This document shows positions 26,318 through 36,700 of a stretch of DNA of 50,761 bases, piece by piece (position 1 is the stretch's first letter; each line of letters starts with the position of its first letter). A model generated the notes under the pieces. That model did no database searches and was not told the origin of the DNA. It worked only from the letters and a program-made list of their open reading frames with translations. The translations under genes and the position numbers were made by a program. Origin of the DNA: Bacteroidaceae bacterium (GTDB taxonomy: Bacteria; Bacteroidota; Bacteroidia; Bacteroidales; Bacteroidaceae); the NCBI GenBank assembly GCA_017965425.1, contig JAGCPY010000079.1, forward strand, positions 1 to 50,761, written 5' to 3'.

Positions 26318-26539
26318 ATGTACTGGACATTGGAATTAGCTTCAAAACTTGAAGACGCCCCCTGGCCTGCTACCAAAGAGGAGCTCATTGATTATGCTGT
26401 CCGAAGCGGTGCACCACTCGAAGTCATCGAGAACCTCAACGAAATCGAAGATGAAGGCGACATCTACGAGAACATCGAAGATGTCTGGCCCGACTACCCA
26501 ACAAAAGAAGACTTCCTCTTCAACGAGGATGAGTATTAG
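26318..26539 (+). CDS. DUF2795 small acidic protein
   Basis: A 73-residue acidic protein with the DUF2795-like pattern of a helix (MYWTLELASKLEDAPWPATKEELIDYAVRSGA), then LEVIENLNEI, then an acidic tail (EDVWPDYPTKEDFLF). It is highly conserved in Bacteroidetes, but its function is not known to me. It stands alone, 116 bp after the adenosyltransferase, and is followed by a clear terminator. A TATCTTCG element near 26230 (one mismatch to the -7 consensus) may be its promoter. Confidence 0.85.
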   Translation: MYWTLELASKLEDAPWPATKEELIDYAVRSGAPLEVIENLNEIEDEGDIYENIEDVWPDYPTKEDFLFNEDEY

Positions 26540-26573
26540 CCGCTCTTTTTAAGCGTAACTAATTGAACTTTAG

Positions 26574-26608
26574 CGAGGTGCGCAAAACATTATTTTTTGC
26601 ACACCTCG
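26574..26608 (+). terminator. Intrinsic terminator after the DUF2795 gene
   Basis: CGAGGTGCGCAAAA pairs with TTTTGCACACCTCG (one mismatch) around a 7-nt loop, followed by TTTTCTATTT. Confidence 0.85.
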
Positions 26609-26756
26609 TTTTCTATTTCCTTTTAGCCCCTTTTAGTGCCAAATAAGTAGCACAAAAGCGTGCTTTTTAGGCTTAATTAGGGGAGGAAAATGGATTATTT
26701 GCACTATAATCGCTACCTTTGCAAAATCCTCTTTTAGTGCAAATAATTATTTTGAT

Positions 26757-26888
26757 ATGGCAAGACAACAACGACAATTCCCTCAGAGAAAGTACATTTT
26801 ACGCTCACAAAACAAGTCTCAAAATTATGCTGTTTACCTCTATTACTATTGGCGTGGTACACATGTTATCTTTTTAGTGGCGGATTAG
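26757..26888 (+). pseudogene. Tyrosine recombinase N-terminal fragment
   Basis: A 43-codon frame starting MARQQRQFPQRKYILRSQ and continuing NYAVYLYYYWRGTHV. This is the start of Bacteroidetes tyrosine recombinases (arm-binding domain). After THV the sequence changes to that of a secreted protein and the frame stops at 26886-26888. No core-binding or catalytic domain is left. A -7 element TACCTTTG lies about 45 bp upstream, so the fragment kept its promoter. Confidence 0.7.
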
Positions 26889-28157
26889 AATATGAATTCG
26901 ATATCACTTTGGGTTCTAATGGTTACGACCAGACTAATGTGGATATCAGAGGATTGAACCTTATTTACGAAATCGACAACATCATATACAATTCCGCTGA
27001 TGTCAGTTGGTCTGTCGAAGGGCCGTTTAGTTTGTATTCCATCATTCTGCGTTACCGCAAGGTTAATGAAAGATTAGAGTATGAGTCAGCAGCGGCTTTT
27101 GATGGTTTGGAGAAATGGGATGCCGACGGGGATAGCCATAACTGGCAATATGAAGAGACAGGCGACGCTCATAGCGGAAAGGGTGTTTGGGCGTCATATT
27201 CTTTCGATGAGGGTAGATATGAACCTTTTTCCCCCGACAACTGGCTTCTCATGCCTAAAATAGATTTGAGAGGGAAAGCTCTCTCTTTCTGCGTTCGTTC
27301 TAAAAAGAAGGAATTTAAAGACAATTTCGGCGTGTTCTTCCTTCCTGATGGTAAAGAAAAGGTAACTGCAAATTTGGTACAGCTGGGGGGGTATATACGG
27401 AAGAGCCCAATGAATGGACGGCTTACACCATAGACCTTAGCAATTTAGGAGAAGGCCAGGTCGTCTTCCGCCATTTCAACAGCGACGACAGATGGGCTCT
27501 GTATATTGACGACGTGACCATCTTCGACCAAAATGCGGTGGATCACCCGGAACAATATAATTGGGTGAATATGCCCTATGTGAGAGACCATCCTCACCAA
27601 ATCTTCGGTTTGGAGAGTGGAACCAAATATGAAATGCAGATGCGGGTTGAGCCGGCGGACTGGGGCGAGAGCGTGTTCTTCACCACCGTCGACCCTCTCG
27701 TACTGGAAAACAATGCCGACAACTCAACCGTGCTGAGCGACAATCCGGGCTACACCGACTTTGTGAAGCTCAATGACCGCACACTCTATAAGGACGGCTC
27801 ATGGAACACGCTCTGCCTGCCGTTCGACCTCACGCTCAGCGGTTCTGTCCTCGACGGCGACGGTGTGGAACTGATAACGCTCGAGGCGTCAGAGTTCATC
27901 GCCGAGACGGGTACGCTGTATCTCGACTTTGTGAACGTAGAGAATATTGAAGACTGCGATCCCTACATCAAGAGCCCAATCAAGCGAGAGTCTTCGTGCT
28001 GAACTTCGGCAACGATGGGGCTGCAGGCATCTCCCAAAAACTCTCTCAGGGAGCGAGGAGTGCCAGCGCCTGGTATTCGGTGGATGGACGTAAGCTCAGC
28101 GGCAAGCCGACGCAGAAGGGACTGTATATACATAATGGAAAGAAGGTGGTGAAGTAA
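26849..28157 (+). pseudogene. Frameshifted choice-of-anchor-J adhesin with T9SS-style tail
   Basis: The remnant lacks a signal peptide; its N-terminus is joined to the recombinase fragment. Frame one (to 27433) has DNWLLMPKIDLRGKALSF and resembles a cleaved-adhesin/choice-of-anchor J jelly roll. A run of seven G (27385-27391) shifts the frame; the other frame continues NEWTAYTIDLSNLGEGQVVF and RWALYIDDVTIFDQ, completing that domain, then a WNTLCLPFDL module. After DPYIKSPIK (about 27984) a second shift with apparent internal deletion leads to RVFVLNFGNDG and the tail KGLYIHNGKKVVK, stop at 28155-28157. The WNTLCLPF module and tail also occur in the 1298-residue protein. Confidence 0.75.
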
Positions 28158-28188
28158 CCTCGTTCTTCAACATGCTCCGACTAAAGAA

Positions 28189-28242
28189 AACCACGGATTC
28201 CTGGGACTCAGAGGATTTTTTTAATCCTTTAAATCCGCGGTT
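28189..28242. repeat. AACCACGGATT inverted repeat (terminator-like)
   Basis: AACCACGGATT pairs with AATCCGCGGTT, with inner AGGATT/AATCCT and a poly-T loop. It is one of two relatives in this gap and probably ends transcription of the broken adhesin gene. Confidence 0.65.
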
Positions 28243-28270
28243 CTAAATAATCAAACCAGAATTACGGAAT

Positions 28271-28366
28271 CATTACAGCGGCCTTGTAATGTGTTTACAA
28301 GGCCGCTGTAATGATGTTACAAGCACGCTGTAATGTCGTTACAAAGCCCTTGTAATGATGTTACAA
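28271..28366. repeat. Four TTGTAA-N5-TTACAA dyads at exact 22-bp spacing
   Basis: Dyads start at 28284, 28306, 28328 and 28350, each YTGTAA, five bases (TGTGT, TGATG, TGTCG, TGATG), TTACAA. Spacers of five GC-rich bases separate them. The first unit and the half-site before it also form a perfect 19-bp hairpin with a TGTGT loop (28271-28313). No protein frame runs through. It lies between two convergent genes. Confidence 0.95.
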
Positions 28367-28446
28367 GAACTGTGTATTATCTCCACAACACCTCTTCTCC
28401 CCAACACCTCTATTCTAAATCGTAGTCAACTCTTTCAACTAAAGAA

Positions 28447-28557
28447 AACCATGGATTCCGAAGAATCGCGGCGCCAGTCGCTGTAATCTAGCCGCATCCC
28501 CATTGTGCAACGCCGCCTAAGGGTAAAAGAATCCTATAAATCCTTTAATCCGTGGTT
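28447..28557. repeat. Second AACCATGGATT/AATCCGTGGTT repeat overlapping a gene end
   Basis: The outer arms match the repeat at 28189-28242; the interior carries GC-rich CGGCGCC/GGCGGCG-like sequence. The right arm supplies the last codons and stop of the AraC-type gene (28534). Confidence 0.6.
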
Positions 28558-29730
28558 CTGCTCTTCTGTTTCGCGCATCCAGGAGGTGACGCTCTGGCCC
28601 ATGCGCTGTTTGAAGGCGGCGCTGAAGGTGCTGTAGCTGCGGAAGCCGCTCTCGCCGGCCAGCTGCCGGGCGGTGAAGGGACGCTGGGCAGCTACGGCCT
28701 CGCGACAGAGGTTGATGAAGTGGCGGATGCGCAGGTCGTGGATGTAGGTGTAGTAGTTGGTGCCCTGATTGGCGAAATACTGTCCGAGATAGTAGCGGTT
28801 GATGCCGATGGCTGCCGATAGCTGCGTCAGGCTCAGGTCGTGCTGCAGGTAGAGCTTCGTGTCCTCGCAGTGCTTGGTCAGCAATGGGCCAATGCGGGAC
28901 AACGCCTCAGCTCTGACTGCCTCATTCCCGGCAGTCTCTTCCTGTGAGGGAGTGCCGTCGTTGTCTTGCCCGTCCGTATTATCTGCAGGGCATTCGTTCT
29001 CCTCTTCTTCTTGGGAGGGGTTGGCGGTGAGGCTGTTCGTGAGGCTTGGCAGCGTCTCTACGCGCCACAGCAGCAGGCCGATGATCACGAAGTCGGCGAT
29101 ACGTAGCAGGTAGATCAGCGGGCCTTCGACCGAGAACCCATAGATAGCCACCAGCAGCAGGAACAGGATGAGCAGCGTATGGCTCATCCACACCTCCTTG
29201 TGCTCCAGGTCGGCGAAGTTGTCGCGCAACCACCGCTTGTATTCCATGACGGCTTTGGCCATGTAGACTGTAAAGAGGGCGTATAGCGACAGCGTATAGA
29301 TAATGATGGGGGGCACGAAATTGACAGCGGGCCAGACAAACTGCAACCCTCCGAGTATCACGATGGGGAACGTGGCTGCTACGAAGGGCCATACTGGCCT
29401 GTAGCGGTCCTGTAGCATGGAGAGCAGTGTGCCGGCGATAGTGATTGTCAGCGTCACGCAGTCGAGAACGATGAGTGGCAGGTAATTCCACGACTGTTTG
29501 TCACCCCAAAAGATATAGGCAAGTATCCACCAGATATGTCCCAGTGCTATAATGCCGAAGAGCGCTGCCGCCCATCGGCGCAGTCGCACGGGAGGAGTGA
29601 TGCTGGGCGCGATGGCCTTTCCCTTGCACAGCAGCAGGTAGAGGCAAAAAATCAGAGCCGTCGCTATCGCTCCGCCGTAGAGCACCATAAACAGTATGAC
29701 CTTTGTGGATATATGTTCAAGAGCTTCCAT
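28534..29730 (-). CDS. Membrane-bound AraC-type transcriptional regulator
   Basis: A 398-residue protein with six or seven predicted membrane helices in residues 8-240 (for example VILFMVLYGGAIATALIFCL and VWPFVAATFPIVILGGLQFV). An acidic linker (SQEEEENECPADN) follows, then a C-terminal AraC/XylS DNA-binding domain of two helix-turn-helix units: LSLTQLSAAIGINRYYLGQYF, and ARQLAGESGFRSYSTFSAAFKQRMGQS. The layout resembles the 7TM-type Bacteroidetes regulators that sense a membrane or envelope signal. ATG 29730 is chosen; 43 upstream in-frame codons overlap the promoter. It is divergent from the surface-protein operon and likely controls it. Confidence 0.85.
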   Translation of the reverse strand: MEALEHISTKVILFMVLYGGAIATALIFCLYLLLCKGKAIAPSITPPVRLRRWAAALFGIIALGHIWWILAYIFWGDKQSWNYLPLIVLDCVTLTITIAGTLLSMLQDRYRPVWPFVAATFPIVILGGLQFVWPAVNFVPPIIIYTLSLYALFTVYMAKAVMEYKRWLRDNFADLEHKEVWMSHTLLILFLLLVAIYGFSVEGPLIYLLRIADFVIIGLLLWRVETLPSLTNSLTANPSQEEEENECPADNTDGQDNDGTPSQEETAGNEAVRAEALSRIGPLLTKHCEDTKLYLQHDLSLTQLSAAIGINRYYLGQYFANQGTNYYTYIHDLRIRHFINLCREAVAAQRPFTARQLAGESGFRSYSTFSAAFKQRMGQSVTSWMRETEEQNHGLKDL

Positions 29731-29800
29731 TGTATTCACATTTTTAGTGTGTAAGGACGTTGCAAACCGAGCTTGAGCAGACTCGCACGCCTTTCTGGTG

Positions 29801-29831
29801 CAAAGGTACAACTTTTTTTGAACATCTGCAA
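29801..29831 (-). promoter_or_regulatory. Promoter of the AraC-type regulator gene
   Basis: The minus strand has TTG, a 20-nt spacer and TACCTTTG (plus 29801-29808), a full consensus match 70 bp before the ATG. The first TGCAA element of the phased array overlaps the -33 box. Confidence 0.7.
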
Positions 29832-29970
29832 TTCTGAGCCTCAAAAATTGCAATCTCAACTTTCAGCTAATGCAATTTTTACTTTCAGCTAATGCAATCG
29901 CGCTTCACGGGAGTACAAATTAAGAGCCGGCGATTTGCGGGTAATGCAAAAAATATTTCGGCTAATGCAA
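29827..29970. promoter_or_regulatory. Helically phased TGCAA array between divergent promoters
   Basis: TGCAA occurs at 29827, 29849, 29871 and 29893, an exact 22-bp period, then again at 29945 and 29966 (21 bp apart). The best copies extend to ACTTTCAGCTAATGCAAT (29859-29876 and 29881-29898) and TTTCGGCTAATGCAA (29956-29970). Paired 21-22-bp direct repeats are a usual layout for AraC-type dimers. The array fills the space between the two promoters. Confidence 0.7.
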
Positions 29971-29997
29971 AATCTTTCGTGGCGAGTTTTTTTAGGC

Positions 29998-30028
29998 TTG
30001 GCCAGATGGTAGATTTTGAGTAACTTTG
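29998..30028 (+). promoter_or_regulatory. Promoter of the surface-protein operon
   Basis: TTG (29998-30000), a 20-nt spacer and TAACTTTG (30021-30028). It lies 52 bp before the decayed fimbrillin ATG and 27 bp downstream of the last TGCAA site. Confidence 0.72.
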
Positions 30029-30079
30029 AACTCGTCATTAGGCCAATGAATAACAACTTTTATAAATAAAAAAAAGACT

Positions 30080-30540
30080 ATGATGAATCGTAAAATGAAA
30101 ACAAGCGGCATGCTGCTCTGCCTCGCGCTCTGTGCGGCATGCTCCAGTGACAATGACGAGCCAGGGGTGGCACAGCCCCCTGTGGCGTCGTATCCGCTGA
30201 CCATTGAGGTGACGGAAACAATCTTTTGAATACAGAGAAGTTGCTTGCCACTGGTTCCTTTACCCTGCTGAATGGCAATGAAACGGACTCCTACCTGTTT
30301 ATGATTCCTCAGACACTGACTCCATGGGACCCCCTTAACGACATCGCTTCAGTTACCGATAAATGCTATCTGGAGATTGAGTGCGAAATCACAAAGAATA
30401 ATAGCCCAGTTTACAGCGGCACGGCCTATATCCCCTTCGGTGCCGCCTTCACTGCCGGCAACCAGCACGACGTGAAAATCAATATAGGCAAGAATTCCCT
30501 CTACAGCGGTACAAACACTAAAGTTTTCAATGATAATTAA
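30080..30540 (+). pseudogene. Truncated, frameshifted fimbrillin-like lipoprotein gene
   Basis: The first 49 codons encode a lipoprotein start (MLLCLALCAACSSDNDEP, lipobox Cys then SSDNDE) and the opening of a fimbrillin (YPLTIEVTET). They end at TGA 30227-30229. In the next frame, from about 30220, 105 codons encode LLATGSFTLLNGNETDSYLF and IPQTLTPWD, the C-terminal part of a fimbrillin. Intact members have roughly 300 residues, so a large internal deletion as well as the frameshift is likely. It is the first gene after the operon promoter. Confidence 0.65.
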
Positions 30541-30543
30541 GTT

Positions 30544-30678
30544 ATGAAAAAGACATATCAAAATCCCCAAATACACATCGTCGCCCTGCACGGTCCTGTC
30601 GTGATGCTGGGAGGTTCTCAGCAGGTGAAAGAGTACAGGAAAGAAAACGATTTCTTCATCGGCGATGTAGATGAATAG
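30544..30678 (+). CDS. 44-residue peptide of the MKKxYxxP type
   Basis: Starts MKKTYQNPQIHIVALHGPVV and ends NDFFIGDVDE. Bacteroidales carry many short unassigned peptides with this pattern (MKK-aromatic-xxP, a hydrophobic strand, then a small/acidic tail), often next to fimbrillin or large secreted-protein genes. There is no signal peptide. It starts 3 bp after the decayed fimbrillin and 43 bp before the giant gene, so all are on one transcript. The function is unknown; a leader, regulator or ribosomally made peptide are possible. Confidence 0.6.
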   Translation: MKKTYQNPQIHIVALHGPVVMLGGSQQVKEYRKENDFFIGDVDE

Positions 30679-30721
30679 CGAATTACTCAAATTTATTTAA
30701 TCATCTTAATAAGTAACATTT

Positions 30722-33700
30722 ATGTATCATTACGAAAAAATTCGACGAGGGCGGCCGTGGCAGATACTGTTGCTGACAGCGCTCTTGGCCTGGCTGCTGC
30801 CACAGAGGGCGGCGGCGGATCTCTCGTATGAGGACGATCCCGACAACTACACAGTGGAACTGGGTGGTTCGAATGTCATCTACTTCACGGCTCCGTGCTA
30901 TGACACGCGTGGTGCGGACACGTGGATCTACGACGGCAACCTGCGGGTGTCGGTAGATGGTGCTGATCCAGTCACCATCTTTCACTGGGAGTCCAAAGCG
31001 GACATCGACAACGACAAAACAACGTTGCCGGTGAACTTCACTACCACTGCCGACGGTTTCTTCGACATTACGCTGGGTAATTCGAGGAACACCTTCCGGC
31101 TGACCAAGAACAATGGCGGATGGAAAGACGTGGTGCGCAACAGCGACGGCAAGACCTTCGGGTTCAGTGCCGAGTGGGCTGTGCCCTACAACCTGCTGGG
31201 CAAGAAGCTGAGGTTCACCTGGTATGTCAAGCGTAACGGTAACTCTGCCACTGTCTTAGACCGTGAAGTGCCAGGCCTTCAGGCGAAGGAGATCTCCATG
31301 CCGGCGGCAAGCGCAAAGATGGAGCCTTTCGTCTCGCTGCCCATGCTGAGCGCAAACAATCCAGGCAAACTGGAAGTGCCCTGGTTCTTAGCTTCCGACA
31401 GCATTGTCAGTGCCCAGTACGAATATACCGACGATACTGGCAAGCGCCATGTGGAAAAGATTGAGAACGTGAAGAGCAGTTCCATCCTGCTCGATGCCAA
31501 CGTGCCCTACCGTAACTTCCGCGTCGTTTGCAGCTACAAGGAGGCGAGCGACAAGGGGTCTTACCTCATAGAGAACCAAGGGTCTGCGGTGCAGAACATT
31601 CCCTTGATTCACGCCCCCGTCGGACTGACCGCCCGCCAATTGGACGGCCAGGACCTGAAGGTGGAAGTGAAGTGGAACATAACCTATCCTGACGATGAGG
31701 ATTTGACACCCACCGACTTCTTCGAGGTGCAGCGTTCGATTACTGGTGAGGAGAAGGACTTCGTCACCATACAACAGTTGCCTTACATCGCTGTCAGCAA
31801 GCAATCGACCTATACCTTCGTTGACAACACCCTGATGGATGACATCACTCCTGACATGCTGGTGAATGGCGGTACCTTAGACAAGCTGACCTACCGTGTG
31901 CGCCGTACCATCACCAAAGACTGGAACTGGGCCAAGAACAGTTGCTTCGCGAGCACGAAGAGCATTGTCGATAACCTGCACCTGCTGCGCATTGCCGACT
32001 ACACGGCTGATTGGGAGGACAAGAATGCCTACACCGTCCGCGTGTCGTGGAACTATGCCGACGAGCATGGGGCAGTGTGGGACGAGCGTGCCCAGATGGT
32101 GCTGCGCGTCATGTCGCGCAACCGTGCCGGCGCGGTGGTCGATAGCCTGATTTACAATCTCGACCAGAACGACCGCACACAACGCTACAAGATTGTGAAC
32201 CTCACGCGCTCGTGCGTGAACTATGACATAGAGATGTATGTGGAGAAGGGCGAGTCGCCCATCAACGACTTAGCCGATGTGACGGAATACTACTTCCCCA
32301 TCCGCACGGCTGCCGACTGGGAGACATTCCGCGACAAAGTGCAAGCTGCCGAGGGTAAGTACGACGTGAACGCCCGCCTCTATGCCGACATCCCAGAGAC
32401 TAACGTGTTTATTGGCTGGACTACAAACTTCCCCTACCGAGGAACATTCGACGGTAACGGACACACACTGACCGTCAAACAACCATACGATGAAGAGTAC
32501 ATGGCCCCCTTCCGCTATGTGGGCAATGCCACCTTCCGCAACCTGCACACGGCTGGCACCATCAGTATCAGCAATAAGTTTGAAGCAGGCCTTATTGCCT
32601 CTGTCCAGCTCAACTCGACAGTGGATATTGAGAACTGTCGCTCGTCTGTGACACTCAACAACACTATGAATGGCGATGGTAACAACGGTGGCTTCATAGG
32701 CATTGTAAATTCCAATGCTAATGTCACGTTCCGCAACTGTAAGTTCGACGGAAGCTTTGAGGCTGCTAATAGCACCAAAAACGGCGGTTACGTGAGCTAT
32801 GCCAACGGCTCTGTCACCATCGAGAACTGTCTTTTCGCCCCCGAAAGCATCAACACCAAGGCCGAAAACAGCGCAACATGGAGTCGTGGCTCTGGAACCT
32901 TGACGGTCATCAACAGCTATGCCACCCGTGGTTTTTCAGAGGTGGTAAACATCGGTACTGTCGATGACTGGAAAACGTTTGTCAAAAAGGTTGAAGAAGC
33001 CAATGGCCAGTATGACGTGAATGCCATCCTCACTGCCGACATCACTGTGACGGGTAAGGGAAAGGATTATATTGCAGGCTATACAGCCAATTATCCTTAT
33101 CGCGGCACCTTCGACGGTAATGGCCACACGCTGAACCTCAACATTTCAGACGATGCCTATCACACGGGGCTCTTCTCTCACGTGGCCAACGCCACCTTCA
33201 AGAACCTGAAACTGACAGGAACTGTTTCCTGCTCGAAAAACCGTACAGGTAGTTTGATTGGCACCGTTGATGAAAACTACACGGTCACGATAGAAAACTG
33301 CCATTCGTCAGTCACACTCAAAACTTCCGTCAGTGGCGATGGCTGTATGGGCGGCTTTATAGGCTTTATCAATCTCAATGACAAAGTGACGTTCAGCAAC
33401 TGTAAGTTCGACGGCAGTTTTGATGGAGCCAACAGCAATGATAACGGTGGTTATGTTGGCTATGCAAGAAGCCGTGTATCCTTTGAGAACTGCCTCTTCA
33501 TGCCTGCCAGTGTCAACACCGACCCCTACGGCAGCGATACATGGGCACGCGGTGAAAACTACACGACTTCGAACTGCTATGCCACCAAGGAGTTCTGCCA
33601 CCTCATCAACAACTTCAGTGACTGGGAAGAGTTCAGAACTGCGGTGGACAATCGTGGCAGTAAATCCGTCAATGCTATTCTGAATGCAGACATTTCTGCA

Positions 33701-36700
33701 AATACTTCCATATCGAACTTCAAGGGTGTGTTCGATGGCAATGCTCATACCATCACGATGAGTAATGGCCCGATGTTCGCTTCTGCCAGTGACTACACCA
33801 TCAAGAATCTGCACGTCAAGGGCAGTTACGGTGGCGACATGCACATAGCCGGACTTGTGAGCAGCAGCGGTGGCTCAGACCGCAACTACATCGAGAGTTG
33901 CTGGGTATCGGTCGGTATCCATTGTAACGCTTCACATGCCGGCGGCTTCATCGGCCACGCAAACCAAACTCCGATCAACATCAACAACTGTCTGTTCGAC
34001 GGTGCCATTAGCTGCAATAACGATGGAAAAAATGGAGATGATGCCTGGGGCGGATCATTCATCGGTTGGTCAGGCGATGCAGATCACCACGTAACCAATT
34101 GCTTGGATGACGGAAGTTTTTACTACGTGAACCACCAAGGATTCTGCTGGACGAATTGGAATTATTGGGGTAATACTGGCAACAGCTCAAATAACTATAC
34201 CTACAAAAACTGGCCCGAGGTTCATACCTCTGGCATCAGGCATAACAATATCAACTATGTTGTCGAGAAACTGGGCGATGGCTGGTATGTGGATGGCGAA
34301 AACGCGCTGCCCAAGATGACCAGACGTGACACATGGAACAACGTAGGCTCCCTGTCGGCAAACGATCTGGCCAAGAATCTGGGTTCTGACTGGAAGGTGG
34401 ATGGCAACAAAGTGGTGCCTGTGATGGGCAGTAGCATGACTGGTGCCACTGAGGCAGAATTTGCACCATACTTCACCTACGGCTGGACGAAGGAGGGTGA
34501 CAAGCTCGTTCCTGAAACCACGACGGTCGAGGAGCCCGTTTACGCCGAGATTACCAAGCCGACGCTTCCCAACTTCTACCACAAGAACACGGGTACAATA
34601 GACAAGACACTGGTGACGACGACGCGCCAGAGCAGCGTGCTGCTGGCCTGGAACACCGACGGCAACCCCATCGACTACTTCACCGTGATGCGCCGCGTGA
34701 AGGGTCAGGGCGACGATGCTTGGAAAGAGATTGCCACCTTCTTGGATGATATGAGCTATGAGGACACCAGTGTGTCGCCTCTGGCTATCTACGAATACAA
34801 GGTGCTCGGCGTGAATGACTGCGAGGGCCGTGACTCGACCGCGACCGAGGTGAAGCCGGGCGAGTGCAAGCACACGGGCCGTGTCGATGGCTATGTGCGC
34901 TTCAACGACGGCACCAGTGCTGCTGGCATTCAGGTGGACATCAACTATAAAGGTAAAAAGGTGATGAGCGTCTTCACCGACGATAGCGGACACTTCGTGG
35001 CCGACGAACTGTCGTACCAGGGCGGTACGAGCGTCACTTACGATGTGAGTGCCGTGGGCAAGAACGGCGAAGATTTCTCGCCAAAGGGCTTCAGCGTAAC
35101 CTTCGATGCCCATAGCAACGACGAGACGCTGCGCGAAATCTCCATCCTGAACGGCAAGCGCTTCTCGGGCTACGTGATGTACGACGGCACGAGCATCCCC
35201 GTGAAGGGTGCCAACTTCAAGGTGAACGGCAAGAAGGTCTATAACACGAAGGGCAAACTCTTAGAGACGGAGTACGACGGAAGCTTCTCGTTTCGCGTGC
35301 TGCCCGGCAACGACACCATCCAGGTGGTAATGGACGGCCACAACTTTACGAATGACGGCTACTTCAAGGGCGCCACTGGCCACAACTTCACCGACGACGT
35401 GGCTGGCATCTACTTCTACGACGCCACGAAGGTGAAGCTCGCTGGCCGCGTGGTCGGCGGCGAGGAGCAGGGACAGAAGCCTTTGGGCAACAACCTCTCG
35501 ACAAACAACCTGGGCGACTCGCTGACCATCGTGCTCACCTTGGAAGGTGACAATACGTCGTGGTTAGTGTTTGACAACCTGAACCCGAACAAGACGGAGC
35601 GCGAGGAGGTGGTGCGCCACCAGCGCAACGGCCAGAAGCACTTCACGTCGGTGAAGACCCAGCGCAAGCGCATGACCGTATGGCCCGACCCGACGACGGG
35701 CGAGTATGAACTGCTGCTGCCACCAGTACGCTGGAAGGTGCAGCAAGTGTATTGCACAGGCTATCCCACGCTGTTCCAGGAAGGACAGGTGAGCGAGGTC
35801 ATCGACCTGACCGACTGCCTCACCCCGAACACCACTACCTACACGGGCAGCTACAAGGATGTTGACACCATTACGGTGAAAGACCCCAAGCTGACTTACA
35901 ACGCCATCTACAATCGCATCTACCGTGCACCGGTGGAGGTGACCTACAAGCAGTTGGGCTACGACTCGTTCGACTATTTCGGCGACAAGAACTACTACGC
36001 CAGCGAACTGACGGGCGAGACGGTGGAGGTGCCTCTGGCATTCCCGAACCCCGCCGACACGACGAAGGCGGTTTACAGCTTCACGTACCCCGTGTTCAGC
36101 ATTGATCGCAAATATACCATCGAGTTGCAGGTGGGCGAGAACTATCTTTACAACAACGACCCAGCCGGCAAGGTTGACATCGTCCGACTGGGCGGCGGCA
36201 TGGCCATGATGCAGAACGGCATGAAGCCTGGTTCATACGATGAACCGGTGATGATAGACAGCCTCGGACGGGCACGCTTCACCGTACAGGCCAGCCAGAC
36301 CACCAACATGAAAAAATCGCTGAAGACGGTGACCTTCACCGTGATGCGCGACGGAACCTTCCTTGAGGCTAAGCCCCTGCAGGGCTATGTGCTCAATATG
36401 TTCCCCGTTGGCGAGAGCACAGAACTTCTGACCGATGGTCAGCCTCTGCTGTTCGATATCCTGCGTGACCCGCCTGGATCCTACAGTTCGAACACGCTGG
36501 CCAAGGGCGCTACACTGAACTATTCGTACATGATGAACCTGACGCTGATGGCAGGTATCATGATTACCTACAAGGATGGTAAGAAACTGCAAACTTTGTC
36601 TGCCACCGTGGTGGCACCTCAAGGTTCAGGTACCGCTGTCGGTCCCATCAGTGCCGGAGAAACACAGGAGGGATCTATTGACCAATTTATTTACTCAGCA

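Noticed and set aside
26757-26888. Active integrase
   Set aside because: Only 43 codons of the arm-binding start remain; the catalytic R-H-R-Y region is missing.
28271-28366. CRISPR or coding tandem repeat
   Set aside because: The repeats are 17-bp dyads with 5-bp spacers, far below CRISPR size; the 22-bp period is not a multiple of three, and no long frame is open.
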